DNA of 64,000 nucleotides from Pseudomonas asgharzadehiana (GTDB taxonomy: Bacteria > Pseudomonadota > Gammaproteobacteria > Pseudomonadales > Pseudomonadaceae): positions 3,720,001 to 3,784,000 of the forward strand of contig NZ_CP077079.1 in assembly GCF_019139815.1 (NCBI RefSeq), written 5' to 3'. A program made the translations under genes and the position numbers. Positions 45,624 to 55,153 of the stretch are shown piece after piece. The notes beneath the pieces are model-generated. The model searched no databases. It had not been told where the DNA came from and worked only from the letters and a program-made list of their open reading frames with translations. The first letter of the stretch is position 1. The number at the start of each line of letters is the position of its first letter.

Positions 45624-46688
45624 TTAATTTAACAACCGATATATTTCGCTGATCGTCGACTGCGCCCGTTGCCTCTGCGTAGTGGCAACCGCACTGACAC
45701 CCACCGTGTAAGTCGGCATAAATTCGTCTATCGCACCGCGCTCAATCAAACACGTCTCGGTCTGAGTCTCTGCGGTAAATTTCTTATTTTTGTCTGAGTA
45801 GTTGTATAGGGAAAACGGCGTACCTAACGAATACGCAACCACGGCGGGATGCAGCCGCGCCGTCAGTATGTGCCGCGCCCCTTTTATATACGCCATGGAG
45901 CGATCGATATCCGAACCGGCGATGTTGAAAACCGTAAAGCCACGGTCTTTCAACTCGCTTTGTGCGTACCGCGACACACCGGTATCAACCTCTGCATCCG
46001 CATTGAATATGCCGATCCGGTTAATACGCAACCGCCAGCAAATCCTGATGGATACGTCTAGCAATTGGCTATAAATGTCGCCGCTGGATTGCTCGCCATA
46101 CCCTTGCAGATCGCGCAGACACACAATGATGTAGTCCCCTGCACTCTCCAGTTCGCCCCCTGCGCCGGCGTCGTCAGTACCCAGCGCGTAGGCCAGGTCC
46201 ACGGATTGTTTGATTTTTTCACGGCGGGCCCAAGGGTTGATTTTCCTCACCGCCAGCAGCGAGGCTGAATCGCGAATATAAAAGGCTGTGGCCATGACGG
46301 TCGCAAAAAATAAAATCAAACGGGTTTTCAGCTTTTTATGATTGTCGACGCCAATACCTGCGTAGATGACATGAGCACCGAACAGGCGAGCCAATGCCAT
46401 GTATTTGACCCCTCCGGTGCCGCCCTCATCCATGAAACATGTTCCGCCACCCCACACGATGGCAGAACACTTAATCACTGTTTTGTAGGCAAGCCAGCGG
46501 TTGGCCTTGTTGAGTTCCACCACAGTAATCGCGCCTTGGCGAATGAAACCCTGTTGTTTAAGTGCTTCGCCATCGCCGTAGGTCAATACCGTATACACCA
46601 CACCCGCACGTCGCTCAGACAACAGCGACTTGAGCATGAGCAGATCACCAAAGTTATTGCCATAGTAGCCAATGATCACAATGTTCAT
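45624..46688 (-). CDS. Polysaccharide pyruvyl transferase family protein
   Basis: A 354-residue member of the CsaB/WcaK/PS_pyruv_trans family: IIGYYGNNFGDLLMLKSLL at the start, the GGGTCFMDEGG loop, CLRDLQGYGE and ARLHPAVVAYSLGTPF near the end. These enzymes transfer pyruvate from phosphoenolpyruvate to a sugar as a ketal, adding negative charge. It overlaps the wzx stop by ATGA. Confidence 0.88.
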   Translation of the reverse strand: MNIVIIGYYGNNFGDLLMLKSLLSERRAGVVYTVLTYGDGEALKQQGFIRQGAITVVELNKANRWLAYKTVIKCSAIVWGGGTCFMDEGGTGGVKYMALARLFGAHVIYAGIGVDNHKKLKTRLILFFATVMATAFYIRDSASLLAVRKINPWARREKIKQSVDLAYALGTDDAGAGGELESAGDYIIVCLRDLQGYGEQSSGDIYSQLLDVSIRICWRLRINRIGIFNADAEVDTGVSRYAQSELKDRGFTVFNIAGSDIDRSMAYIKGARHILTARLHPAVVAYSLGTPFSLYNYSDKNKKFTAETQTETCLIERGAIDEFMPTYTVGVSAVATTQRQRAQSTISEIYRLLN

Positions 46689-47860
46689 GCACGCATGCTC
46701 TTTTTATAAAGAATGTAATACGAGACGGCAATAAAGCATTCGCTGGCCACAATACTTGCGCCAATACCGTTCGCCTCAAAGGGCATCAACACAACAAACA
46801 AGCCCACTTGCAACGCCACGCCAACACTGGCGACCATTATTTTTTTGCTGACCCACTCTTCGCTCAATAACGCCGCCCCTAAAGGTGTTGCGAAAAACCT
46901 GAAGCCAATGGACAGCGCGGCGATTTGCAACACCTGCGCGGCATACACATAGTCGCCACCAAATACCAGGTGCACGAGGTCATGGGAATACACACTCAGG
47001 CCAATGCCAACCAGCGCCCCCGCGCCCAATGAATACCGCGCATGCTGTAGCGGCAGGTTTTTTTCAGCGCCCGAAAGTGCGTGGTACTTTTTTATAAGGT
47101 AGGTGTTAAAAATCGTATTGGGTGCGATATACAGCGCCGTGAGCAGCGTATTACAAATGGCTAAATACCCGGAATACGTCGACCCATAGATAAGCCCCAG
47201 CAACGAAATGGGGATTTGCAACTGGGCTATATTCAGCGCGCCATTCAACGAATATTTAACGGAGTCTTTCAGGAAGCTTCGCACCTTCAAAGCCGCCTGT
47301 TTGCCGTGCCGTGTCATCAGCATCAAACACAACATCGCACATGAAACGTTGGCAACCCCCAGGGCCATGGCGGTGTTCGCGAGGCTCGGAGTCAGCGCAT
47401 AAAAAACCCCTGCAACCGCTATGATCCGGAATACCGGTACCAGCACTTGCCCCACGGAAATCCGCAGCGGGCTGCTCCTGAGCTGGCCTTGAGTGATGAC
47501 GATCGCCTGCGCCGCCAATGCCGCCACACCCGTCGCCAGTGCAACGGCCACGAATCCATCCATTCCCGAACCACATAACAGCAACACACTGACTGCAAAG
47601 GCCGCTAGCGTATTGATCGACAGGCAAACATAAGCAACCCGCATCGACGGCGCATATTCGCCAGGTGCTCGGCTGACACGCCTCAACAGCAAACTGTTCA
47701 CACCGCTGAACGCCAAAGCGCCGAGCGTGATGGTAATAGCGTTGGCATATGAGACCAGACCAAAGCTGGCAGCATCCAAGGCTCTACTGAGGATGACCTG
47801 AAGCAAGAACGTTGCGCCCGCAGCGCCAAACGATGAGATCAATAATTGAATCGCCTTCAA
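46685..47860 (-). CDS. wzx: Wzx-like polysaccharide flippase
   Basis: A 391-residue membrane protein of the MATE/Wzx fold with about 10-12 hydrophobic spans. It starts LLISSFGAAGATFLLQVILS and has the RALDAASFGLVSYANAI segment typical of O-antigen/exopolysaccharide flippases. It would move the lipid-linked repeat across the inner membrane. The start codon is TTG, 7-8 bases after AGGAG. It is slightly shorter than many Wzx proteins (about 420). Confidence 0.85.
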   Translation of the reverse strand: MKAIQLLISSFGAAGATFLLQVILSRALDAASFGLVSYANAITITLGALAFSGVNSLLLRRVSRAPGEYAPSMRVAYVCLSINTLAAFAVSVLLLCGSGMDGFVAVALATGVAALAAQAIVITQGQLRSSPLRISVGQVLVPVFRIIAVAGVFYALTPSLANTAMALGVANVSCAMLCLMLMTRHGKQAALKVRSFLKDSVKYSLNGALNIAQLQIPISLLGLIYGSTYSGYLAICNTLLTALYIAPNTIFNTYLIKKYHALSGAEKNLPLQHARYSLGAGALVGIGLSVYSHDLVHLVFGGDYVYAAQVLQIAALSIGFRFFATPLGAALLSEEWVSKKIMVASVGVALQVGLFVVLMPFEANGIGASIVASECFIAVSYYILYKKSMRA

Positions 47861-47880
47861 GGAAAAACTCCTGCACGCCC

Positions 47881-48939
47881 TCAGTCGGAGCTCTGAAATC
47901 GATCGTTCAATTTGAAATAGCGCTTCAACAGCACATATTTTTTAGAGGCTGAATCGGGGGCCAAGCCGGTGTTTGTCAGGGTAACCTGAGGGTTCCAGAT
48001 ATCCGCTTCTTTATAAGCGTGATAAAACCAACTCCAACGCTTTTGCTCGAACAGATCGATTAATGTCTGCATATACAACCCCGCATCGTCCACCGGGCTG
48101 TAATTCGATACGCTGAACTCCCCAACGATCACTGGTCCCGGATGTTTCAGCACCTGGGACAGTGTCTTCTTGAAGTACATACTCAAACCGCCCTCGCCTC
48201 TCAGTAAGAAGGGCAACCGTTGATCCGCCGGAAAACCACGCACGCCCTGATGGGTAAAGTTGCCAGGGTCGTAATAGTGCAGGCTTCCTATTATTGAGTG
48301 GTCGTCTATCAACGGCGTGATTTCACTCCAATTGGACCGTTGCCCATTGGGAATACCATTGGGTTGGACCGTAATACGCGGCTGGATAAGCACAACCTTG
48401 TCCGGCGAGATCTGCAACAGGGTTGCGCTGACCTTCTTTATAAAATCCAGATAAACGCCGCGCTCGATGGGCGCCGGTTCGTTGACGATGTCATAGCCGA
48501 TAACCATGCTTTCATGTTTGTAGCGCTGCGCCAGTTGCGCATAGCTGGCAATCAGGTTTCCCATGAGTTCGGCGTCACGCCAATATGCGTCTTCAGTTGA
48601 CCCTGAATATTTCTTGACGTTGCCGGGAAAGGTATGAACATCGACCAGAAGTAAAATATTGTACTGCTTCGCGTAGCGTACATAGGTATCAAGCACCTTG
48701 ACCGCGACATCATCAAGCCCGCCCCTGTCGTCAAACAGTGGGTGGGAGGCAAACGCCACGCGCACGGCGTTCACGTTCAAGCCGTCCAACTGTTTGAAAT
48801 CCTCTTCGTTCAAATTCAAATCGATATTGAAACCGCGTAACTGCTTGCCCGCGTTATAGGTGTCGGCCTGTTGGGTAGAGGCCTGGGCAACGAAACTGAT
48901 CGCCAACAGACAGAGGCACAGGAAGTATCGTCTACACAT
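47881..48939 (-). CDS. Exported glycoside hydrolase family 5 protein
   Basis: A 352-residue protein with a signal peptide (YFLCLCLLAISFVAQAS) and a GH5 barrel. The catalytic acid/base is in GYDIVNEPAP (N-E-P signature) and the nucleophile in VIVGEFSVSN. VDVHTFPGN and SLHYYDPGNF are conserved active-site strands. Being inside the polymer operon, overlapping wzy, it probably trims or releases the polymer in the periplasm, as PslG and BcsZ do for theirs. The cleaved bond is unknown. Confidence 0.85.
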   Translation of the reverse strand: MCRRYFLCLCLLAISFVAQASTQQADTYNAGKQLRGFNIDLNLNEEDFKQLDGLNVNAVRVAFASHPLFDDRGGLDDVAVKVLDTYVRYAKQYNILLLVDVHTFPGNVKKYSGSTEDAYWRDAELMGNLIASYAQLAQRYKHESMVIGYDIVNEPAPIERGVYLDFIKKVSATLLQISPDKVVLIQPRITVQPNGIPNGQRSNWSEITPLIDDHSIIGSLHYYDPGNFTHQGVRGFPADQRLPFLLRGEGGLSMYFKKTLSQVLKHPGPVIVGEFSVSNYSPVDDAGLYMQTLIDLFEQKRWSWFYHAYKEADIWNPQVTLTNTGLAPDSASKKYVLLKRYFKLNDRFQSSD

Positions 48940-50209
48940 GCTGTTTTGCCCTATCGTTGAGGCCGCAGATGATGCCGAAATTTATCCAGATAATCGCTTG
49001 TATACTGTCCGCTCGAAATGACCAGCCCTGAATACCGGTTATCAATATCGCGATGATCGAAACCAGCGCCGCCGCGGAAGCATTGTTAATCGACACACCG
49101 ACATGCCTTTTTATCGTATTTTTGTGCAGCTTGTAGACACTCCATATAAGCAGTAAATAGCTCACAATGCCCAGCAACCCCGTCTCGGACATGACCAGCA
49201 GGTACATATTATGGGCGGGGTACCTGAAGCTCTGCGAGGCGCCGAACTCATCGTATTTATCCATCACATCAACAAAATTATTCCACCCCACGCCAATAAT
49301 CGGATGGGCGACAAACATATTCAGGGCAATCTTGGCCAAAATCAGCCTGGAGGTGGTACTCGACTCTGGCGCATCGAAAAATCGGGCGTAGAGATTTTCC
49401 AAGTTATAAATGGCACCGGCCATGATGACCAGGGCAAACACCAGCGAGGTATAGATGATCTTTTTGTTTCTTAAAATAGAACGTCCATTGGGCCGCTTGA
49501 AGTAGAACAGGCACAGCCCGACCACAAAAAAATACAACACAATTTGAGTTCTGGAGTAGGTCAGGCAAATCACCACAAAACCCGCCGCGATGGCGCTTAT
49601 ATACAGCAACCTGCCGCGCCCATTCACTGCGCCATACACGCAAAATGGCAACAACAGTACCGTGAACAACGATAACAAGGCGGGGTGTCGTAACGTACCG
49701 GTCACTCGGGTAATGCCGTTCTCCACGAACAGTTCTTTGACCTGTTGAGCATCCTCGGTCACATCTCCGGTTGCCAACTGATAAGCCGCATACAGCGTCT
49801 CAAACAGAATTAACAGCGCCGCCACCCGGGTGAATTTATCCATCGATTTCGCATCATGGAAAACCGACCGCACCACCAGAAACAAAACAATGATTTTCCA
49901 ATGGCGAACGATTTCGTACAGCGTGAAACTCACCGCTTGCGAATTAATGATCGACACAGAAGACAGCACCACAAAAAAAATCGCCAGGGTGGTGATTCTG
50001 TCGATCTTGATTTTCTCCAGATTGATTTTTTTACTGAAAAAAACAATGGATACCAAAATCAGCAAAAGAAAAATATCGTAAGGCGCAACCGACAGTTCGG
50101 CACCACCCAGGTGTATCTCCGCCCCGGTCAGCCGATACCGCAAGTTAAATGCCGTAGCCACCAAGAGCAGCGGAAACAAAAAATAATTTATCAGCGCGGT
50201 TACTCGCAT
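48932..50209 (-). CDS. wzy: O-antigen ligase/polymerase (Wzy-like)
   Basis: A 425-residue membrane protein with about 11-12 spans and a Wzy_C region around HPIIGVGWNNFVDVMDKY and YPAHNMYLLVMSETGLLG, where family catalytic residues lie in a periplasmic loop. It would polymerise repeat units in the periplasm. It overlaps the GH5 gene by 8 bases and the acyltransferase by 10. Low GC and poor conservation are normal for Wzy. Confidence 0.85.
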   Translation of the reverse strand: MRVTALINYFLFPLLLVATAFNLRYRLTGAEIHLGGAELSVAPYDIFLLLILVSIVFFSKKINLEKIKIDRITTLAIFFVVLSSVSIINSQAVSFTLYEIVRHWKIIVLFLVVRSVFHDAKSMDKFTRVAALLILFETLYAAYQLATGDVTEDAQQVKELFVENGITRVTGTLRHPALLSLFTVLLLPFCVYGAVNGRGRLLYISAIAAGFVVICLTYSRTQIVLYFFVVGLCLFYFKRPNGRSILRNKKIIYTSLVFALVIMAGAIYNLENLYARFFDAPESSTTSRLILAKIALNMFVAHPIIGVGWNNFVDVMDKYDEFGASQSFRYPAHNMYLLVMSETGLLGIVSYLLLIWSVYKLHKNTIKRHVGVSINNASAAALVSIIAILITGIQGWSFRADSIQAIIWINFGIICGLNDRAKQHV

Positions 50210-51363
50210 TTCAATGCTCGCGAATAAACGGACCCGGACAATCTTTTACCTATCTCAATACACGGCACTTCAAGCCATTTATGAACCGCCCATGAAACAC
50301 CATACGTCAGCCCTATCGAGAGCAGGATCAACACCCCCACCCGATCATTACTGAGATAACCGCATTTCCTCGCCACTATCAGCACCCCATCGATAATCAG
50401 AATATGCATCAGATAGGTGGGGTATGACATCCCGCCCAACCTGAGCAACACAGGGTTCCTAAACGGCATTTTAAACAGTGCCAACCACCGGCCGAGCACT
50501 GGCGGGTTAAGTTTGCCATTCAACTTGAACGCTATCGCTACTATTGCCCATAACGCAATCGAGGCAAAACTGGCGAACGAACGGGTAATCAGACCCACCG
50601 ACACTACAATGCCCATGATCAACATCGCGTTACGCCATTCGCCCTCATCGCGACGAAACAGATCGTGGGTCAACATGCCGATCATGAAAACCGGTAACTT
50701 GATTAATATGAAACTGCCATAAGAGAAGGTCAGGCCGGAATATGCCAGCAGTAAAAACGCCAACACCGCCACCGTCACCAGCAGTTCCTTGGCGCGCCCA
50801 AATGCAAAAGCGGCGACCAACACAGGGGCGATCAGATAAAACTGCCATTCGAGGGTGAGGCTCCAGGCCGGCGCCAAAAACGCATCACCTGCGTGGGGCA
50901 GCCATTGATCCGGGATCACGCCCTGAAGCAGCACCAGACAAGGCAACAGGTACGCCGTGATATTACCCGCGATACTTGCCCAATACTGTTCAACTGCCGC
51001 TGCTTGGGCTGGCGTGTTCCACGGCAGGTCCATGCGGACACTCATCCGTTCATTGAATAACAGCGCGGCAAGCGCGATGGCCAATAGATAAATCGGGATG
51101 ATCCTGAACGCACGTCGAATAATGTAAGAACGGTAGCCGTTGCTTTTGCCGCTCAACGCCATCGCGATAAAAAAACCGCTCAAACAAATAAAGATATCTA
51201 CCGGGATAGCGGTCGCCAATAGAACCTTATCAATCAATGCAGGAACGTGCCCCATGGCGGGACGAAAGCAAGAGTAGAGGTGCCCAAATACAACCCACCA
51301 CGCCATCACCCCACGAATGGACTCGAGTTCTACGTAGAAGCCCTGTTTATTTGCTATGGCCAT
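50200..51363 (-). CDS. Acyltransferase family 3 (OafA-like) membrane protein
   Basis: A 387-residue integral membrane acyltransferase of about 10 spans. The catalytic region is in ESIRGVMAWWVVFGHLYSCF (R and H), with the LSGFFIAMAL and LTLEWQFYLIAP motifs of the family. It would add acetyl or succinyl groups to the polymer or its precursor. The start at 51363 (MAIANKQGF) is preferred to a TTG six codons upstream. It is the first gene downstream of the ops element. Confidence 0.88.
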   Translation of the reverse strand: MAIANKQGFYVELESIRGVMAWWVVFGHLYSCFRPAMGHVPALIDKVLLATAIPVDIFICLSGFFIAMALSGKSNGYRSYIIRRAFRIIPIYLLAIALAALLFNERMSVRMDLPWNTPAQAAAVEQYWASIAGNITAYLLPCLVLLQGVIPDQWLPHAGDAFLAPAWSLTLEWQFYLIAPVLVAAFAFGRAKELLVTVAVLAFLLLAYSGLTFSYGSFILIKLPVFMIGMLTHDLFRRDEGEWRNAMLIMGIVVSVGLITRSFASFASIALWAIVAIAFKLNGKLNPPVLGRWLALFKMPFRNPVLLRLGGMSYPTYLMHILIIDGVLIVARKCGYLSNDRVGVLILLSIGLTYGVSWAVHKWLEVPCIEIGKRLSGSVYSRALKCE

Positions 51364-51480
51364 CTTTCTCTCAACTATCAATCGGATAAAAACTACCTGT
51401 ATTCAACAAAACACAGGCCTGTCTCTCTTCCGTGGCCAGGTCCCAGGCGCAGACAGTGCGTCATACAAACTTGAAAAACC

Positions 51481-51492
51481 CACGCTACCGCC
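51481..51492 (-). promoter_or_regulatory. ops element within a JUMPstart-like sequence (RfaH recruitment site)
   Basis: The minus strand reads GGCGGTAGCGTG, identical to the enterobacterial ops pause element. The preceding bases GCTAAACCCTGG continue the resemblance to JUMPstart (GTTAAGCCAG before ops). AAACCC and GGGTTT flank it, allowing a short hairpin as known for RfaH loading. It is in the 204-base gap between wzc and the acyltransferase gene, on the strand of the operon. An rfaH gene is 3 kb upstream. Confidence 0.85.
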
Positions 51493-51567
51493 CCAGGGTT
51501 TAGCGTCATTCCCTGAGAACCCCATATTCATGACGGCGTGTCTTTATATCAGCCCGCCCCACAGGCC

Positions 51568-53796
51568 TTAATTAACATCCGACTTATATTCATACGTATA
51601 GTAACCATACGCACCGTACCCGTATTTCGCCGAGGCTCTTTTTTCAATACCGTTCAAGATAGCGCCTTTCAAGTTAACCCCATTCTGGGCGAACCGACGC
51701 ATGGTGAGTTCTATTTCCCGGGCGGGGTTAAAACCGAACCGCGCCACAATCAAGTTCGTTCCTGACTGGCGCCCTACAATCGCCGCATCGGTGACCGCCA
51801 ACAATGGAGGGGTATCCAGGATGACCAAGTCATACTGTTCACTGACCTGCGATAGCAGTTCCGTGAAGTTTCGATGCATGAGCAATTCCGACGGGTTAGG
51901 CGGTATTTGCCCACGGCTGATAAAGTCAAAATGTTCGATCGCAGTTTTATGAATGGCCGTTGTCAGATCGCAGCGCTTGGTGAGCACATCGGAAAGCCCA
52001 TTGGCGCTGGAGGTTTTCATGACTTTATGGATGTAGCCTTTTCGCATATCAACATCGATGACCAACACGCGCAGGCCTGTCTGAGCGATCACGGCTGCCA
52101 GATTGACCGACACGAAGGTCTTGCCCACTTGTGGGCTCGGACCGGAGATCATCAGGCGATTGTTGCTGGCTTCGTGCATCGCAAAATGCAGGCTGGTGCG
52201 CAAGCTGCGCAGCGCTTCAATCGCCAGGTCCGTGGGATGGTTGATGGCCAACAACCCGCCACTGCGAGCAGGGCGTTTTTGCGTAGCGGTAGGTTGTTCT
52301 TCCAGGTCTTTTTGAAGCGTGCTGTAGGGTATGGAGGCATAGACCGCAAGCCCCAGTTTCTCAATAGCCTCCGGGCTTTCTATGCCTCTGTTCAAGGCTT
52401 TGCGCAACAGCACCAGCACCACCGCCAGGAATAAGCCCAGGAACGTTGCGACCAGAACAATCAACACTTTCTTGGGTTTGACCGGTTTGATGAGGTTCAC
52501 ATCCGCCGCATCGATCAAACGCACATTACCCACCGTGCCCGCTCGCATCACGTCGAGTTCCTGGGACTTGTTGAGCAGCTGCGTATAGATCGCCGTGCCG
52601 ACCTCGACATCGCGGTTCAGGCTGAGCAGTTCTTGCTGTGTCGAAGGAAGGTCCTGGACCTTCTCGGACAGCCTCTGTTGCTTGCTGCTCAACTCACCGA
52701 TCTGCGCGAGCAATGCACGATAGGCCGGATGCTGGCGGGTGAATTTGCGGTCCATCTCGGCTTGCTGGAGTTTCAACTGAGAGATGGCCGTATCCAGCGA
52801 CACAATCTGGTCCAGGATCGCTTTGGTTTCCAGGCTGATGTCCACCGACTTTGTGCGCGTCTGGTAGGCGTTGAGCGCATTGCCGGCCTTTTCCAGGTCA
52901 CTTTTGACCTGAGGTAATTGCTCTTTCAAAAACTCCAGGCTTTGCGCCGCCTCAGCCGAAGTACGTTGCACATTCTGTTCGACATAGAGCGCAGAAATCT
53001 TGTTGAGGATTTTTACCGCGAGTTCCGGCTCGGTACTCTCTAACGCCAACCCGATAATGCCCGATTCTTTTCCGCGCTCAGTGACATCCAGCGCCTCCTG
53101 ATAATCCAGAATGCTGGTCAATCGAGGTTTGCGCACGATGCTGAACCGAGTCCCCGGATTGGCCTGTAGCGCTTCAACGAAGAGCGCAACGCCATGCTGC
53201 TCGACAGCCTCGCCCACCTGCCCTTGCGCCAGAAGTTCATCATCGTCATCGAGCAATGTGAACGCCCCGCCCTCACCCGTAATGAAGGTCAGTTTTTTGG
53301 CGAGCAAGTTGGGCGGCAGGTCCAGGTGGGTTATTTTCAGCAGCTCGCCTCCCCACGCGTAACGGGTCAGGCCCAACCATGGGCTGGAGACTTCACCCGG
53401 GTTGGTATTTTTAAAACGCCGCGCAAGAAAACCGCCGATCACGGGAAAGTACTCAGGCTCGATCAGGATGGCGAGTTTGAGTTCGTCCACGGTCTTGCCG
53501 ATCACTGCACGTGACTTGATCAGTTCAATTTCGGTCGCGGACGGCGACTCTTTTCCGAGCATGCTGCTGACGTCGGAGAAACCCAGCAAATCGTTCTTTT
53601 TGGCCTCGACCTGCAACAACGCATTCGCTTGGAAAACCGGCGTCGCCAGCACCGCATAGGCCCCCCCCGTCAGCATAAACGCGCCCGTAATCGCTGCAAT
53701 CAACCCTTTATGGTCGATCAGTGTTCCAAACAGACCAAGGAGATCAATCTCGTCGGCGTCGTCTTCTCGTAGGGTGGCTACTGGCACTTGCTGCAT
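51568..53796 (-). CDS. wzc: Polysaccharide co-polymerase / tyrosine autokinase Wzc
   Basis: A 742-residue inner-membrane protein. The Wzz domain spans about 15-330 with span 1 (LIAAITGAFMLTGGAYAVLA), followed by a GNVR region, span 2 (VLIVLVATFLGLFLAVVLV) and a cytoplasmic BY-kinase with Walker A GPSPQVGKTFVSVNLA, Walker A' VIDVDMRKG and Walker B DLVILDTPPLL. The C-terminal tyrosine cluster KYGYGAYGYYTYEY is the autophosphorylated tail. It controls polymer length and export with Wza, and is reset by the phosphatase Wzb encoded just upstream. Confidence 0.95.
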   Translation of the reverse strand: MQQVPVATLREDDADEIDLLGLFGTLIDHKGLIAAITGAFMLTGGAYAVLATPVFQANALLQVEAKKNDLLGFSDVSSMLGKESPSATEIELIKSRAVIGKTVDELKLAILIEPEYFPVIGGFLARRFKNTNPGEVSSPWLGLTRYAWGGELLKITHLDLPPNLLAKKLTFITGEGGAFTLLDDDDELLAQGQVGEAVEQHGVALFVEALQANPGTRFSIVRKPRLTSILDYQEALDVTERGKESGIIGLALESTEPELAVKILNKISALYVEQNVQRTSAEAAQSLEFLKEQLPQVKSDLEKAGNALNAYQTRTKSVDISLETKAILDQIVSLDTAISQLKLQQAEMDRKFTRQHPAYRALLAQIGELSSKQQRLSEKVQDLPSTQQELLSLNRDVEVGTAIYTQLLNKSQELDVMRAGTVGNVRLIDAADVNLIKPVKPKKVLIVLVATFLGLFLAVVLVLLRKALNRGIESPEAIEKLGLAVYASIPYSTLQKDLEEQPTATQKRPARSGGLLAINHPTDLAIEALRSLRTSLHFAMHEASNNRLMISGPSPQVGKTFVSVNLAAVIAQTGLRVLVIDVDMRKGYIHKVMKTSSANGLSDVLTKRCDLTTAIHKTAIEHFDFISRGQIPPNPSELLMHRNFTELLSQVSEQYDLVILDTPPLLAVTDAAIVGRQSGTNLIVARFGFNPAREIELTMRRFAQNGVNLKGAILNGIEKRASAKYGYGAYGYYTYEYKSDVN

Positions 53797-53840
53797 AAGT
53801 CGGATTCTTTGCCTTAATACGATTCAAGAAAGGGGGGTTG

Positions 53841-54281
53841 TCACTTTGCTAGACGCAGCGCCCACGCGTTTACCGCTTCTTCGATCAACGCATACGCGTG
53901 TACAAAGGCAGGTTTACCTTGACGGTAGGGGTCTCTGATCTCTCGGTCGCTTTGCCACTTCCCCAGCATCAACACCTTGCCTCGCGCTTCGGGGGCCATG
54001 CCGAGCACGCCGCGGATGTGCTTTTGTTCCATCACCAGAATCAGATCAGCCTCGGTGATCGCCTGGGGCGCGAGTTGAGTCGCCTGGTGCACGTTGGGCG
54101 CATGACCATGCGCCGCCAGCACCGCAAGTGCCGTCGATTCGATGGGCTCGCCAACCAATGCGGACAGGCCGGCGGAACTCACTTCGATATCGGAACGAGT
54201 GAGCGCCTCACGCAACAGATGCTCCGCCATGGGGCTGCGACAAATATTGCCGACACAGACAATCAACACTCTTTTAAGCAA
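53841..54281 (-). CDS. wzb: Low-molecular-weight protein-tyrosine phosphatase Wzb
   Basis: A 146-residue phosphatase. The catalytic P-loop is VCVGNICRSPMAE (C-x5-R-S) and the general acid loop is DPYRQGKPAF. It would dephosphorylate the Wzc tyrosine tail. The start codon is TTG at 54281, preceded by GGGGA; no in-frame ATG exists nearby. It is the first gene of the minus-strand operon. Confidence 0.95.
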   Translation of the reverse strand: MLKRVLIVCVGNICRSPMAEHLLREALTRSDIEVSSAGLSALVGEPIESTALAVLAAHGHAPNVHQATQLAPQAITEADLILVMEQKHIRGVLGMAPEARGKVLMLGKWQSDREIRDPYRQGKPAFVHAYALIEEAVNAWALRLAK

Positions 54282-54643
54282 GATAATTTCCCCGTCTTTT
54301 CAACTTTGGCGGTGACGTCGCACTTGCCGAACATAAGAGTCTTTAACCACGCACAGGCCTGCCCATCGACAGGCACAGAAACAGCAAAGCCCGCTTTACA
54401 ACTTCAACGCGGTACTTATTTATCACGCCCCTTGGGCAGCACCCAAGTTTTTAAACGGACAAAAAATAACACGGCGCCTGCTCGGGCACTTATTTGCTAT
54501 TAATACCCGCCACCGACAATTTCTAACATTCACGCACTGCCGGCGTTAGTTCGATCAACATGACACGACGAACAGTCAATAAATAACGCAACGCGTGGCA
54601 TCCGAGTGCCGGCTGAACAGGCTCACCGCCATAAGGACATCCC
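54282..54643. promoter_or_regulatory. Divergent promoter region between wzb and rfaH
   Basis: A 362-base AT-rich gap with no gene. It must hold the promoters of the polymer operon (minus) and of rfaH (plus). I see a small hairpin GCCTG/CAGGC near 54350 and several A/T runs, but no clear sigma-factor consensus or known operator. Confidence 0.45.
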
Positions 54644-55153
54644 ATGACCGCAACGATAGAATTCGCCGCCAAAGCCTGGTATCTGGTTCAGTGTAAAGCC
54701 AGGCAGGATGAACGCGCCGAAGCGCATCTGCAGCGCCAGGGCTACACCTGCTTTCGCTCCATCTGCACACGTGAGCGCCTGTTAAAAGGCGAGCGTCGGG
54801 TCATGACTGAATCGCTGTTCCCCGGTTATCTGTTTATTCAGTTGAGCTCGCAGGACAGTTGGAGCCCTCTGCGCTCCACGCGTGGGGTTTCGCGCATCGT
54901 CGCATTTGGTGGCGATCCACTGCCGGTGGGCGATGAACTGGTCGACGAATTGCAGCGACGCAATCACCAGCCCCTTGTGACACCGCTGTTGGCTCCTGGG
55001 GAGAACGTGCGTATCAATGAAGGGCCATTTGCTGAACTCGAGGGCGTATTCCTGGGTATGACAGGCGAGGAACGCGCGATTGTGCTGATCAATCTCCTGC
55101 ACCGCGAGCACCGGGTCGGCTTGCCGCTCAACGCAGTCAAAAGCCTTGACTGA
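54644..55153 (+). CDS. rfaH: Transcription antiterminator RfaH (NusG paralogue)
   Basis: A 169-residue NusG-like protein. The N-terminal NGN domain has WYLVQCKARQDERAEAHLQRQGY and SLFPGYLFIQL; the C-terminal KOW has ENVRINEGPFAELEGVFLGM. The RfaH traits are the short length and conserved basic ERLLKGERRV region. RfaH binds paused polymerase at ops sites and lets it read long surface-polymer operons. The matching ops is at 51481-51492. It is divergent from wzb, so regulator and target are genetically linked. Confidence 0.92.
   Translation: MTATIEFAAKAWYLVQCKARQDERAEAHLQRQGYTCFRSICTRERLLKGERRVMTESLFPGYLFIQLSSQDSWSPLRSTRGVSRIVAFGGDPLPVGDELVDELQRRNHQPLVTPLLAPGENVRINEGPFAELEGVFLGMTGEERAIVLINLLHREHRVGLPLNAVKSLD

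Noticed and set aside
54310..54320. GGCGGTGACGT as a second ops element
   Set aside because: It is on the wrong strand for the wzb operon and differs from ops at key positions.
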